In this document: in pieces, positions 8,771-16,657 of the stretch
Numbering within the stretch: position 1 is the first letter of the stretch
How the letters are laid out: every line of letters starts with the position of its first letter
Assembly: GCA_965247915.1 (NCBI GenBank)
Contig: OZ252048.1
Span: 3,864,577-3,928,576 of the forward strand
Direction of reading: 5' to 3'
DNA from: JAKZRT01 sp965247915
GTDB lineage: Bacteria > Pseudomonadota > Alphaproteobacteria > Rhodobacterales > Rhodobacteraceae
DNA: 64,000 nt
Translations under genes and position numbers: made by a program
Notes under the pieces: model-generated
The model's input: only the letters and a program-made list of their open reading frames with translations
Told to the model about the DNA's origin: nothing
Databases searched by the model: none

Positions 8771-9374
8771 GGAATCCTCGCGAGCGTGATTGTCAGGCTC
8801 TGACCGGCCCCTTATGATATATGGATAATCCTTGGGCAAGAATTCCGATGTAGGAAGCCAGAATACCCACCGGGCAGGCAAGATGTTTGTTGCACATCGC
8901 AAAAAGTCAAAACTCTCCGCCGCGTTCATATTTCTGGAGGTGGTCTATTACGGCGTGGTCCGGTCGCTTCGGCGCACCGATGGCAATGCGATCATCGGGC
9001 TGATCAAAAGCATCGCCCAGACGATTGTTATGGTGATGGTGTTTTTCATCATGCTTTCGCTCTTGGGAATGCACGGCATGGCGGTTCGGGGCGATTATTT
9101 TCTCTACTTGATGTCGGGCGTCTATCTTTTCATGACCCACGTCAAAACCGCCACATCCATTGCCATGTCCGAAGGTCCGACATCGCCAATGATGCAGCAC
9201 GCGCCGATGAATACGCTGGTGGCGATCCTGTCGGCGGCCATCGGGTCGCTTTACATTCAGGTTCTGGCCGGTGTCGTTCTGCTGTTCGGCTATCACGCCG
9301 CCTGGGCTCCGGTGACCATTGACGACCCCATCGGTGTCATGAAAATGGTGGTGCTGACCTAAAGCATATTGCAT

Positions 9375-9986
9375 TTAATCTGAGGCATATCCCGCGGCCT
9401 TGAGGAAGTTCCAGCATTGGTCTGGGTCGAAGAGATCACAAATGTCGCTGAGGGCGTCAAAGAGGGCATCGAAGGTTCTTGCTCCAACCCTTCGCAGGTG
9501 AGCTTTCAACTTTGAGAACGCCATTTCGATCGGGTTAAGATCCGGGGAGTAGGGTGGCAGGAACAAGAACCAGCATCCGCGCGCCCTCAACGCCTGTGCC
9601 GCGCGGTGGCTTTTGTGGGTGGAAAGATTGTCGGGAATGACCACAGTTCCAGGGTCCAGCGCAGGCGCAAGCTGGGTCTCGATATAAGTCTCGAACGCCG
9701 ATCCATCCATTGCGCCGCTGATCACCCAGGGTGCAATCAGCGCGTTATGGGTCAGCCCGGCGATGAAGGTCTGCGTGCCCCATTTTCCAAAGGGTGCGGT
9801 GCCATAAAGCCGCTCACCCCCGAAGCTGCGCCCGCGCAACCGGGTGAGGTTGGTTTTGACGGCGGTTTCATCGATGAATACCAGCCTGTGCGGTTCGGCG
9901 CGCATGCGCGGCTGGCGGCGGCTGATCCATTCCCTTCGCGCCTTATGCAGGGCGGGCCGGTCACGTTCCTGCGCGACAAGTCCTTT
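9375..9986 (-). CDS. IS630 transposase, catalytic part (frame B)
   Basis: Carries the DDE catalytic domain: LVFIDETAVKTNLTRLRG (first Asp), VVIPDNLSTHKSH (second Asp), FLPPYSPDLNPIEMAFSKLK (Glu in NPIE). The frame is open back to the A7 run at 9984-9990, so it would be expressed as a fusion with frame A through +1 frameshifting or transcriptional slippage rather than from its own start. The internal ATG at 9905 would give a 176-residue product lacking the DNA-binding domain. No stop or missing catalytic residue is seen. Confidence 0.9.
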   Translation of the reverse strand, partial: KGLVAQERDRPALHKARREWISRRQPRMRAEPHRLVFIDETAVKTNLTRLRGRSFGGERLYGTAPFGKWGTQTFIAGLTHNALIAPWVISGAMDGSAFETYIETQLAPALDPGTVVIPDNLSTHKSHRAAQALRARGCWFLFLPPYSPDLNPIEMAFSKLKAHLRRVGARTFDALFDALSDICDLFDPDQCWNFLKAAGYASD

Positions 9987-10335
9987 TTTTATATGAAAAC
10001 CCTGCGCGTTCCAGAGCCCGGTGGATTGAGGAGAGCTGAACGCTCACGCCGTGCGTCTCCGCAAGCGCACCCGCAAGTTCCTGCAATGTTATGTCCGGTT
10101 CAGCCCGGACAATCTCGATCAGGAAACCCGCATGCGGTGCCAGCTTGCCAAACCGGCCCGCTGGCCTGCCCTGTGGCTTGGGTGTGACCTCGCCCCGCTC
10201 ACGTTGATCCGCCGCATAACGCACCGCCGTCGCTGCACTGACGCCATAAACCCGCCCCGCAGCGCGACAAGAGTTTCCGGCCGCAATATACCCGCATATC
10301 CGCTGCCGAAGATCCAAAGAATACGGTTTGCCCAT
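9961..10335 (-). CDS. IS630 transposase, DNA-binding part (frame A)
   Basis: A 124-residue frame beginning MGKPYSLDLRQRICGYI after GGAGGTGGAGC, a strong ribosome site. It contains the helix-turn-helix of IS630 transposases (GNSCRAAGRVYGVSAATAVRY, then a second HTH ending LSSIHRALERAGFSYKK). It reads past the A7 slip site and stops at 9961. Alone it could bind the inverted repeats and act as a repressor; fused to frame B it makes the full transposase. Confidence 0.88.
   Translation of the reverse strand: MGKPYSLDLRQRICGYIAAGNSCRAAGRVYGVSAATAVRYAADQRERGEVTPKPQGRPAGRFGKLAPHAGFLIEIVRAEPDITLQELAGALAETHGVSVQLSSIHRALERAGFSYKKRTCRAGT
9984..9990 (-). other. Slippery A7 run joining IS630 frames A and B
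   Basis: Seven consecutive A residues on the coding strand follow FSY codons and precede GGA. Frame A reads AAA AAA AGG; frame B, one base on, reads AAA then GGA. Realignment on the A run (or loss of one A in the mRNA) fuses the frames, the known expression mode for many IS630 members. Confidence 0.7.
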
Positions 10336-10832
10336 GCTCCACCTCCTCACGGGAAATGAATCAGACAAACAACACTTTGGGAATCCCCTTTCGATTCACA
10401 TCAAACGCAAACCGCTTTAGTGTGGGGGTTTAACATGAGAAAATTCATTATCGCGGCGGCTTCATTATCGTGGCAATCAAACCCTGGTTTCCCGGCCTCG
10501 CCGGAACCATTGACACGATCTACACGCGCATCAACCTTTTTGCTTCGGGCAAGATGGTGCTTGGCAATTCACTGCCTTTCACCATGCTGCCGTTTTTCAC
10601 CTGGAACCCGCTTTTCCATATCATCGACCAGGCGCGCGGGTTCATCTTCATCAATTATAATCCGCATTTTTCCAACTCGGCTTACGCCTTCTATGTCGGC
10701 ACCGTCCTGATAATGATCGGCTTCATCGCCGAGGGCTACACCCGCCGCCACGCCTCGCTTTCCTGGTACGCCAAGCGTTAAATCATATTGTTGCGCCGCC
10801 TTCGGTGCCGCTCAATTTGGCAACGGCGCTCT

Positions 10833-11447
10833 TCAGGTCACCACCCGCATTGTGACATTGATCCGCCCGCCCTCGGGGAGCAACCGCGACGAGCCCCACC
10901 TGATCCGGTCGACCCCGTGGTAGGTCAGGCGCGCAGCGCCGCCCATGACCACCACAGCGCCCGAGGCCAGCCACAGCCCGTCTGTTTTACCACCGCGCGT
11001 CTGGTTGCCGATGCGAAAAAGCCCGTCGTCGCCCAGCGACACCGAGACCACCGGCTGGCTGAAATCAGCCTCGTCCCGGTCCTGGTGCATGCCCATCCGC
11101 GCATTTTGCCCATAAAAATTTATCAAGCAGCTTTCCGGCCTGCGCGGCGTATCTGTCACCTGGTCCCAAAGCGCGGCCAGCGAGGCGGGTATTTCGGGCC
11201 AGGGCACCCCCGACGGGTGGCGTTCGGCATAACCATAGCCGCGCGGCGTGGCGACCCACCCATACCGACCCGCCGCCGTCATCGCCACCGACATCGGCTT
11301 GCCGCGTGGCGTTTTGTGCCTAATCAATGGGGCCGCGCGTATCACCTCGCGCAGATCATCCAGCAACGAGCGCTGCGCCGCGACGTCCAGAAACCCCGGG
11401 TAAATGTCAAAGCCGCGAAGGGTGATTTTCGGCGGTCGGTCCGGCAT
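10833..11447 (-). CDS. alkB: AlkB-type 2-oxoglutarate/Fe(II)-dependent DNA dealkylase
   Basis: Oxidatively removes methyl groups from 1-methyladenine and 3-methylcytosine in DNA or RNA. The 204-residue protein has the iron-binding HxD in GMHQDRDE, the distal His in LTYHGVDRI and the 2-oxoglutarate-binding arginines in GRINVTMRVV, with NFYGQNARMGMHQD as the signature block. The start at 11447 (MPDRPPKITLRG) is preferred; a frame opening at 11486 adds 13 residues not typical of the family. It is divergent from dnaK, with about 200 bases between them. Length is normal for bacterial AlkB. Confidence 0.92.
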   Translation of the reverse strand: MPDRPPKITLRGFDIYPGFLDVAAQRSLLDDLREVIRAAPLIRHKTPRGKPMSVAMTAAGRYGWVATPRGYGYAERHPSGVPWPEIPASLAALWDQVTDTPRRPESCLINFYGQNARMGMHQDRDEADFSQPVVSVSLGDDGLFRIGNQTRGGKTDGLWLASGAVVVMGGAARLTYHGVDRIRWGSSRLLPEGGRINVTMRVVT

Positions 11448-11516
11448 CTGGCAAGGATTCCCCCGATTTCGGTCAATTCGCGGCATTTTGGCCGGTATAT
11501 ATGGGCTTTGGGGCGG

Positions 11517-11545
11517 TTGCAGGCCTATTTGCCCGTCCCTATATA
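11517..11545 (+). promoter_or_regulatory. Putative heat-shock promoter of dnaK
   Basis: TTGCAG and TATATA are separated by exactly 17 bases. The -10 side reads CCCTATATA, close to the CCCATNT/CTATNT pattern of alphaproteobacterial RpoH promoters, and the -35 keeps the invariant TTG. Predicted transcript start is near 11552, giving a leader of about 100 bases before dnaK. No CIRCE-like inverted repeat is visible, so RpoH rather than HrcA control is inferred. Confidence 0.5.
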
Positions 11546-11655
11546 CGCACGGAACGGTGATGGGGTCATCCTAGCCTCGTTGCATTGAAATTGGTGGCCG
11601 GTGCCGGACCGGGCTGGCTACTGGGAAATCGCCACTCGAAGAGGGATTGCGAAAT

Positions 11656-13575
11656 ATGGCTAAAGTCATTGGTATCGACCTTGGCACGACCAATTCGTGC
11701 GTTGCCATCATGGACGGCTCGCAGCCAAAAGTAATTGAAAACTCCGAAGGCGCGCGCACCACGCCGTCGATCGTCGCCTTTACTGACACCGAGCGCCTGG
11801 TCGGTCAGCCCGCCAAACGTCAGGCGGTCACCAACCCCGACAACACGATCTTTGCCGTCAAGCGCCTGATCGGGCGCCGCACCACCGACGCCGAGGTCGA
11901 AAAAGACAGGAAACTTGTACCTTACGCGATCGTCGATGGCGGCAATGGCGATGCCTGGGTCGAGGCCGGCGGCGACAAATACAGCCCCTCGCAGATCAGC
12001 GCGTTCATCCTGCAAAAGATGAAGGAAACCGCTGAATCCTATCTGGGCGAAACCGTCGAACAGGCGGTGATAACCGTGCCTGCCTATTTCAACGACGCCC
12101 AGCGTCAGGCCACCAAAGACGCCGGCAAGATCGCCGGGCTGGAAGTTCTGCGCATCATCAACGAACCCACCGCGGCGGCGCTCGCCTATGGGCTCGACAA
12201 GAAAGAGACCAAGGTTATCGCAGTCTATGACCTGGGCGGCGGTACCTTTGACGTGACCATTCTGGAAATTGACGACGGGCTTTTCGAGGTCAAATCGACC
12301 AACGGCGACACCTTTCTTGGTGGCGAAGATTTTGACATGCGCATCGTCAGTTATCTGGCCGATGAGTTCAAAAGGGAAAACGGCGTCGACCTGACCAAAG
12401 ACAAGATGGCCCTGCAACGCCTAAAAGAGGCGGCTGAAAAGGCCAAGATCGAGCTCAGCTCGTCCAGCCAGACCGAGATCAACCAACCGTTCATCTCGAT
12501 GGACCCCCACGGCGGTCAGCCGCTGCACATGGTCATGAAGCTGACGCGCGCGAAACTGGAAAGCCTGGTCAGCGACCTTATCAAGAAATCGCTGAAACCC
12601 TGTAAGGCGGCGCTGAAGGATGCCGGTCTTTCGACCAGCGATATCGACGAGGTGGTTCTGGTCGGCGGCATGACGCGGATGCCACGGGTCGTGGACGAAG
12701 TCACCAAGTTCTTCGGCAAAGAGCCGCACAAGGGCGTGAACCCCGACGAGGTTGTCGCTTCGGGCGCGGCCATCCAGGCCGGTGTTCTGCAGGGCGATGT
12801 CAAAGACGTGGTGCTGCTGGATGTCACGCCGCTGAGCCTGGGGATCGAAACGCTGGGCGGTGTCTTCACCCGGCTGATCGACCGCAACACCACGATCCCC
12901 ACCAAGAAAAGCCAGATCTTTTCAACCGCCGAAGACAACCAGAACGCGGTAACGATCCGGGTCTTCCAGGGCGAACGCGATATGGCCAACGACAACAAGC
13001 TATTGGGCCAATTCAACCTGGAAAGCATCCCGCCCGCCCCGCGCGGCCTGCCGCAGATCGAGGTTGCCTTTGACATCAACGCCGACGGCATCGTGAATGT
13101 CGGCGCCAAGGACAAAGGCACCGGCAAGGAACAGAAAATCACCATTCAGGCGTCAGGTGGCCTGAGCGACGAAGAGATCGAAGAAATGGTCAAGGATGCC
13201 GAGGCCAATGCCGAAGCCGACAAGGAACGCCGCGAACTGGTCGAGGCCACGAACCAGGCCGAAGGCCTGATCCATTCGACCGAAAAATCGATGGAAGAAC
13301 ATGCCGACAAGGTCGATCCGACCACGATCGAGGCCATCGAACTGGCGATTGCTGCGCTGAAAGAGCAGCTCGAGACCGAGGATACCGGCAAGATCAAATC
13401 GGGCATCCAGAATGTCACCGAGGCGGCCATGAAACTGGGCGAGGCGATCTATAAGTCCGAGCAGGAAAAATCGGGCGACGCCGATCCCGCCGGCGAAGAC
13501 GAACCGCGCAGCGTGGACGATGACATCGTTGACGCCGATTTCGAAGATCTCGGCGACGACGAAAAACGCGCGTAA
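11656..13575 (+). CDS. dnaK: Hsp70 chaperone DnaK
   Basis: A 639-residue Hsp70. The N-terminal ATPase domain has AKVIGIDLGTTNSCVA, VITVPAYFNDAQRQATKDAG, IINEPTAAALAYG and VYDLGGGTFDVTIL; the substrate domain begins after DVTPLSLGIETLGG, and the C-terminal tail ends in the acidic DADFEDLGDDEKRA. It folds nascent and stress-denatured proteins with DnaJ and GrpE (grpE is at 62177, next to hrcA). The start at 11656 is the ATG giving MAKVIGIDLG; an ATG nine bases upstream is not used by the family. dnaJ follows after 80 bases containing a terminator-like hairpin. Confidence 0.98.
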   Translation: MAKVIGIDLGTTNSCVAIMDGSQPKVIENSEGARTTPSIVAFTDTERLVGQPAKRQAVTNPDNTIFAVKRLIGRRTTDAEVEKDRKLVPYAIVDGGNGDAWVEAGGDKYSPSQISAFILQKMKETAESYLGETVEQAVITVPAYFNDAQRQATKDAGKIAGLEVLRIINEPTAAALAYGLDKKETKVIAVYDLGGGTFDVTILEIDDGLFEVKSTNGDTFLGGEDFDMRIVSYLADEFKRENGVDLTKDKMALQRLKEAAEKAKIELSSSSQTEINQPFISMDPHGGQPLHMVMKLTRAKLESLVSDLIKKSLKPCKAALKDAGLSTSDIDEVVLVGGMTRMPRVVDEVTKFFGKEPHKGVNPDEVVASGAAIQAGVLQGDVKDVVLLDVTPLSLGIETLGGVFTRLIDRNTTIPTKKSQIFSTAEDNQNAVTIRVFQGERDMANDNKLLGQFNLESIPPAPRGLPQIEVAFDINADGIVNVGAKDKGTGKEQKITIQASGGLSDEEIEEMVKDAEANAEADKERRELVEATNQAEGLIHSTEKSMEEHADKVDPTTIEAIELAIAALKEQLETEDTGKIKSGIQNVTEAAMKLGEAIYKSEQEKSGDADPAGEDEPRSVDDDIVDADFEDLGDDEKRA

Positions 13576-13597
13576 CGCGAGCGGATGACAGCCAGCC

Positions 13598-13633
13598 GCC
13601 GGCCCCAATGTTGCCACGATGGGTCGGCGTTTT
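13598..13633 (+). terminator. Terminator-like hairpin between dnaK and dnaJ
   Basis: GCCGGCCC at 13598-13605 pairs with GGGTCGGC at 13621-13628 (eight pairs, one G-U, 15-base loop), followed by G and four Ts. It is weak for a full terminator and could act as a partial one, making dnaJ mRNA less abundant than dnaK mRNA, or protect the dnaK 3' end after processing. Confidence 0.45.
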
Positions 13634-13655
13634 GTGTCTGCGAAAGGTGACGTAG

Positions 13656-14783
13656 ATGGCCAAGCGCGATTTCTACGATGTACTCGGCGTCGGGCGCTCT
13701 GCGTCCGATGTCGACATCAAGAAAGCCTATCGCCAAAAGGCCAAAGACCTGCACCCTGATCGCAATTCCAACAACCCCAACGCCGAAACCCAGTTCAAAG
13801 AAGTCAACGAGGCTTACGACGCACTGAAAAACCCCGACAAAAAGGCGGCCTATGACCGCTTTGGTCATGCGGCGTTCGAGGGCGGCATGGGCGGCGGGCG
13901 CGGCGGTCAGGGCGATTTTTCATCGGCGTTTTCAGACGTTTTCGACGATCTGTTCGGCGACTTCATGGGCGGGCGCAGCGGCAACCGCCAGCGCGCGGCG
14001 CGCGGGTCGGACCTGCGGTATAACCTGCGCGTAGCGCTGGAAGAGGCGTTTGCCGGGGTTCAGAAAACCATCAACGTGCCGACCTCGGTCACCTGCGGCC
14101 AATGCAATGGCTCGGGTTCCGAGGCGGGGGCCGAACCGACCACCTGCCCGACCTGCTCGGGCATGGGTAAGGTGCGCGCCCAACAGGGTTTTTTCACCGT
14201 CGAACGCACTTGCCCCACCTGTTCCGGCATGGGTCAGATGATCAAGAACCCCTGCAGCAACTGCGGTGGCGCGAGCCGGGTGAACAAGGAACGCGCGCTC
14301 AACGTCAATATTCCGGCAGGGGTCGAGACCGGCACGCGCATTCGCCTTGCCGGCGAGGGCGAAGCAGGCCTGCGCGGCGGGCCCACGGGCGACCTTTACA
14401 TTTTCATCGAAGTTGCCACGCACGCGCTTTTCGAGCGCGACGGGCGCGACCTTCATTGTCGCGTGCCGGTGTCGATGGCCTCGGCCTCGCTGGGCGGCGA
14501 CATCGAAGTACCGACCATCGACGGCGGCCGCAGCCGCGTCAAAATCCCCGCCGGGTCGCAATCGGGTCGCCAGATGCGCCTGCGCGGCAAAGGCATGCCC
14601 GCGCTGCGTGGCGCGGGCAGCGGCGACATGTTCATCGAGATGGCGGTCGAGACGCCGGTAAATCTGACCTCGCGCCAGAAAGAAATATTGCGCGAGTTCG
14701 AAGAGATCGGGACAGACAACAACCCGCAAGGCTCGACGTTTTTCTCCAAGGTCAAAAGTTTCTGGGACGGGATGACCGGGTAA
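13656..14783 (+). CDS. dnaJ: Hsp40 co-chaperone DnaJ
   Basis: A 375-residue type I DnaJ. The J domain (residues 1-70) has YDVLGVGRSASDVDIKKAYR and the HPD tripeptide in DLHPDRN that stimulates DnaK ATPase; a Gly-rich stretch follows (about 75-110); then four CxxCxGxG-type zinc-binding repeats (CGQCNGSG, CPTCSGMG twice, CSNCGGAS) and the C-terminal substrate-binding domains. AAAGGTGACGTAG precedes the ATG. It is downstream of dnaK on the same strand and depends on the same promoter unless a weak internal one exists. Confidence 0.97.
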   Translation: MAKRDFYDVLGVGRSASDVDIKKAYRQKAKDLHPDRNSNNPNAETQFKEVNEAYDALKNPDKKAAYDRFGHAAFEGGMGGGRGGQGDFSSAFSDVFDDLFGDFMGGRSGNRQRAARGSDLRYNLRVALEEAFAGVQKTINVPTSVTCGQCNGSGSEAGAEPTTCPTCSGMGKVRAQQGFFTVERTCPTCSGMGQMIKNPCSNCGGASRVNKERALNVNIPAGVETGTRIRLAGEGEAGLRGGPTGDLYIFIEVATHALFERDGRDLHCRVPVSMASASLGGDIEVPTIDGGRSRVKIPAGSQSGRQMRLRGKGMPALRGAGSGDMFIEMAVETPVNLTSRQKEILREFEEIGTDNNPQGSTFFSKVKSFWDGMTG

Positions 14784-14930
14784 ATCTCGGAGATTCACGA
14801 TTTGTTTCCGTTCGTCCTTGAAATTTCTGTCAGTCTGAAATCATATATTGGAGTCCCATCCCAACCCTTAAGGTGCAAATTGACCTGCCCCCAATTTGAG
14901 GGCCACTTTTAGGTAGACTCTGTTCCTCTT

Positions 14931-15164
14931 TTGTTTGCCATTATTCGGCGGCGTGAGGTGGTCAAACGGGCGCTGGAACTGAACGCCTCGGCGCTGATCC
15001 TGGTTCACAACTACCCCTCGGGTGATCCGACGCCGTCAGAGAGCGATATCGAGATGACGGTCAAGATAAACGACGCAGCGCAGGCCCTGGGGCTGACCCT
15101 GCACGACCATTTGGTGATCGGGCGCGAGACCGAGCTAAGTTTCCGCTCGGCGGGATACCTTTAG
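14931..15164 (+). pseudogene. radC: radC 3' fragment (JAMM domain remnant)
   Basis: About 77 codons match the C-terminal part of RadC: REVVKRALELNASALILVHN, PSGDPTPSESDIEMT, LGLTLHDHLVIG. The N-terminal ~180 residues of the usual ~250 are missing. The JAMM metal motif is also damaged: RadC normally has HNHPSGDP, but here it is HNYPSGDP, so one His ligand is Tyr, and the upstream Glu is absent. Homology begins near 14947; before it lies non-homologous sequence including TGACCTGCCCCC at 14881-14892, which may be an IS3-type end. radC downstream of dnaJ is a common Rhodobacterales order, so this is decay in place. Confidence 0.8.
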
Positions 15165-15218
15165 ATGCTTGCGCCGAAGTCGCTCGATCTGGCAACGGTC
15201 TGGCGCATACTTCGTGGG

Positions 15219-16607
15219 TCAGTCGATCCAGACCTCGACCCGGCGGTTCAGGTGACGGCCCCAGTCGCTGTCGTCGCAGCCCACCGGCAGCGTCTCGCCG
15301 AACGAATTGTTGCCCAGCCTGACATTGGTGCTGTCCAGATCTCCGGCGGCGTCGCGCACAACTTTTTCCACTGTCCGCGCCCGGCTTCGCCCCACTTCCA
15401 GGTTCCGGGCCGAGGCCCCGACGCCGTCGCTGAAACCCACGAAAGTCAGCACTTTCCCATCAAACTCGCCGGCCCTCAGCGCCTCGGCAAGCCTGCCGAC
15501 ACTTGCTTGCGCGGCGGCGTCAAGTTCGGGCGTCCACGGCACAAACCTGAACGTGATCGAAAGGCGCGCCTGCCCTGAAAGCACCTCGACAAGCCGCCGC
15601 AGTTCCGAGACCGGCGCCCGGACCCCGGCGAGCGAAATGGCCCCCACTAGGCGACCGCCCTGTGCCTCGAGCGGCTGGGTTTCGCGCACGAGATTGACAA
15701 ACCCGGCCCGCCGGATCGGCCCCTGGGCGGCCGTGGTGTTCAGGTGATCCAGATAGTCCCGCAGAACTTCCGGCATTGCGCGCGTGTCACCGGATATGAA
15801 AATTGGCATGGTCAGTGGAAAGTCGCCGTTCTTTATGCTGACCCGGTCCGGGGCCAGCACGATCCCGCATGGCCCCGTCAACGCCAGCGCGCGGGCGTTT
15901 CCGGTCTCGGACACCCTTGTCACCCCAAGCCCGCCGGACGAACTTGCAACCGCATCGGCCAGGTCGATGGCCGAAGAATGGGTCTGGGCGACAGCGCGAA
16001 TATCACCACCGTCAAGCAGGCGGCCCGAGATCGACGCGGCCAACCCGCTGTCGGGCGCTGGCAGATGCAGGGCAATCGGGCCCGGCCTGCCGCCAAGGTC
16101 GGACCAGTCGGTCACCGCGCCCGATATTACCCTTGCCAAAAGCTCGGGCGAAAGTCGACGCACCGGATTATCTTGCGCCACAATCGCCACCAAGGCGTCG
16201 CGTGCGATGACTTGGGCGGTCGTGGCATCACCCGCGCCCGCGGGTTCGACGCCGTTCGGCGACCACGTTGTAACCGCCAGATCAATCGCACCCGCGGCAA
16301 GAGCTTTCAGCGCCTCAGCGCTGTTGGCCTGGCGAAACTCGAATCGCGCCACGATGCCGCCGTCCGATCCGCCGATCAGAGCCAGGGCAAAGGCGTCGTC
16401 GCTTTGAATTTCGCGGCGCAGGGTCAGGCCGTTTTCACGCGCAAAACTTTCCAGCGTTGCGGGGATAAGAACCGAAGTTAGCGCCGGCGGACCGGCGACG
16501 CGGAAAATCGGCGACCCGGCCTCGGATTGCGCCAACGCCACCGGGGCCGCCGCAAGCGCCGCGAGGCAGGCGAAAGTTATTCTTGCAGATATCGTTGAAA
16601 ACCACAT
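15219..16607 (-). CDS. Exported PBP-like/OmpA fusion protein
   Basis: A 462-residue envelope protein. Residues 1-27 form a Sec signal peptide ending in VALAQ. Residues ~35-310 resemble a PstS-type periplasmic phosphate-binding domain (FRVAGPPALTSVLIPATLESF, then ISGAVTDWSDLGG). Residues ~340-462 are an OmpA-like peptidoglycan-binding domain: LTFVGFSDGVGASARNLEVG, SRARTVEKVV, and the terminal NRRVEVWID. Such fusions hold a ligand-binding domain to the cell wall; actual phosphate binding is not shown. It is followed on the strand by nothing close. The IS5-family element lies 38 bases upstream of its start and may have separated it from its promoter. Confidence 0.85.
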   Translation of the reverse strand: MWFSTISARITFACLAALAAAPVALAQSEAGSPIFRVAGPPALTSVLIPATLESFARENGLTLRREIQSDDAFALALIGGSDGGIVARFEFRQANSAEALKALAAGAIDLAVTTWSPNGVEPAGAGDATTAQVIARDALVAIVAQDNPVRRLSPELLARVISGAVTDWSDLGGRPGPIALHLPAPDSGLAASISGRLLDGGDIRAVAQTHSSAIDLADAVASSSGGLGVTRVSETGNARALALTGPCGIVLAPDRVSIKNGDFPLTMPIFISGDTRAMPEVLRDYLDHLNTTAAQGPIRRAGFVNLVRETQPLEAQGGRLVGAISLAGVRAPVSELRRLVEVLSGQARLSITFRFVPWTPELDAAAQASVGRLAEALRAGEFDGKVLTFVGFSDGVGASARNLEVGRSRARTVEKVVRDAAGDLDSTNVRLGNNSFGETLPVGCDDSDWGRHLNRRVEVWID

Positions 16608-16657
16608 GCGTGGGTTTTGGCCCCTTCAGAAGTCACCCGTTCTAGGGTCAGGACTCG

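Larger units (their letters stand above)
9362..10417 (-). mobile_element. IS630-family insertion sequence
   Basis: A 1056-bp element flanked by the TA dinucleotide at 9360-9361 and 10418-10419, the target duplication typical of IS630/Tc1-mariner elements. Its ends are imperfect inverted repeats: from the left, AAGCATATTGCATTTAATCT, and from the right end read inwards, AAGCGGTTTGCGTTTGATGT. The transposase is on the minus strand in two overlapping-phase reading frames joined at an A7 run. Both frames are otherwise intact, so the element may be active. It interrupts the KpsM-like exporter gene. Confidence 0.92.
8883..10781 (+). pseudogene. KpsM-like polysaccharide export ABC permease, split by an IS630 element
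   Basis: Two pieces of one ABC-2-type permease remain. 8883-9362 encodes about 159 N-terminal residues (LSAAFIFLEVVYYGVVRSLR, several hydrophobic spans, MTHVKTATSIAMSEGP); 10470-10781 encodes the C-terminal ~100 residues (IKPWFPGLAGTIDTIY, LPFFTWNPLFHIIDQARGF, FINYNPHFS), which is the typical end of capsule/O-antigen export permeases. The IS lies between them. Removing it and one TA does not restore the frame: the join gives TAG, and the 50 bases after the IS are out of frame with a TAA at 10431. The gene is therefore non-functional and carries extra damage. The N-terminal start at 8883 is chosen after GGGCAGGCAAG. Confidence 0.85.
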
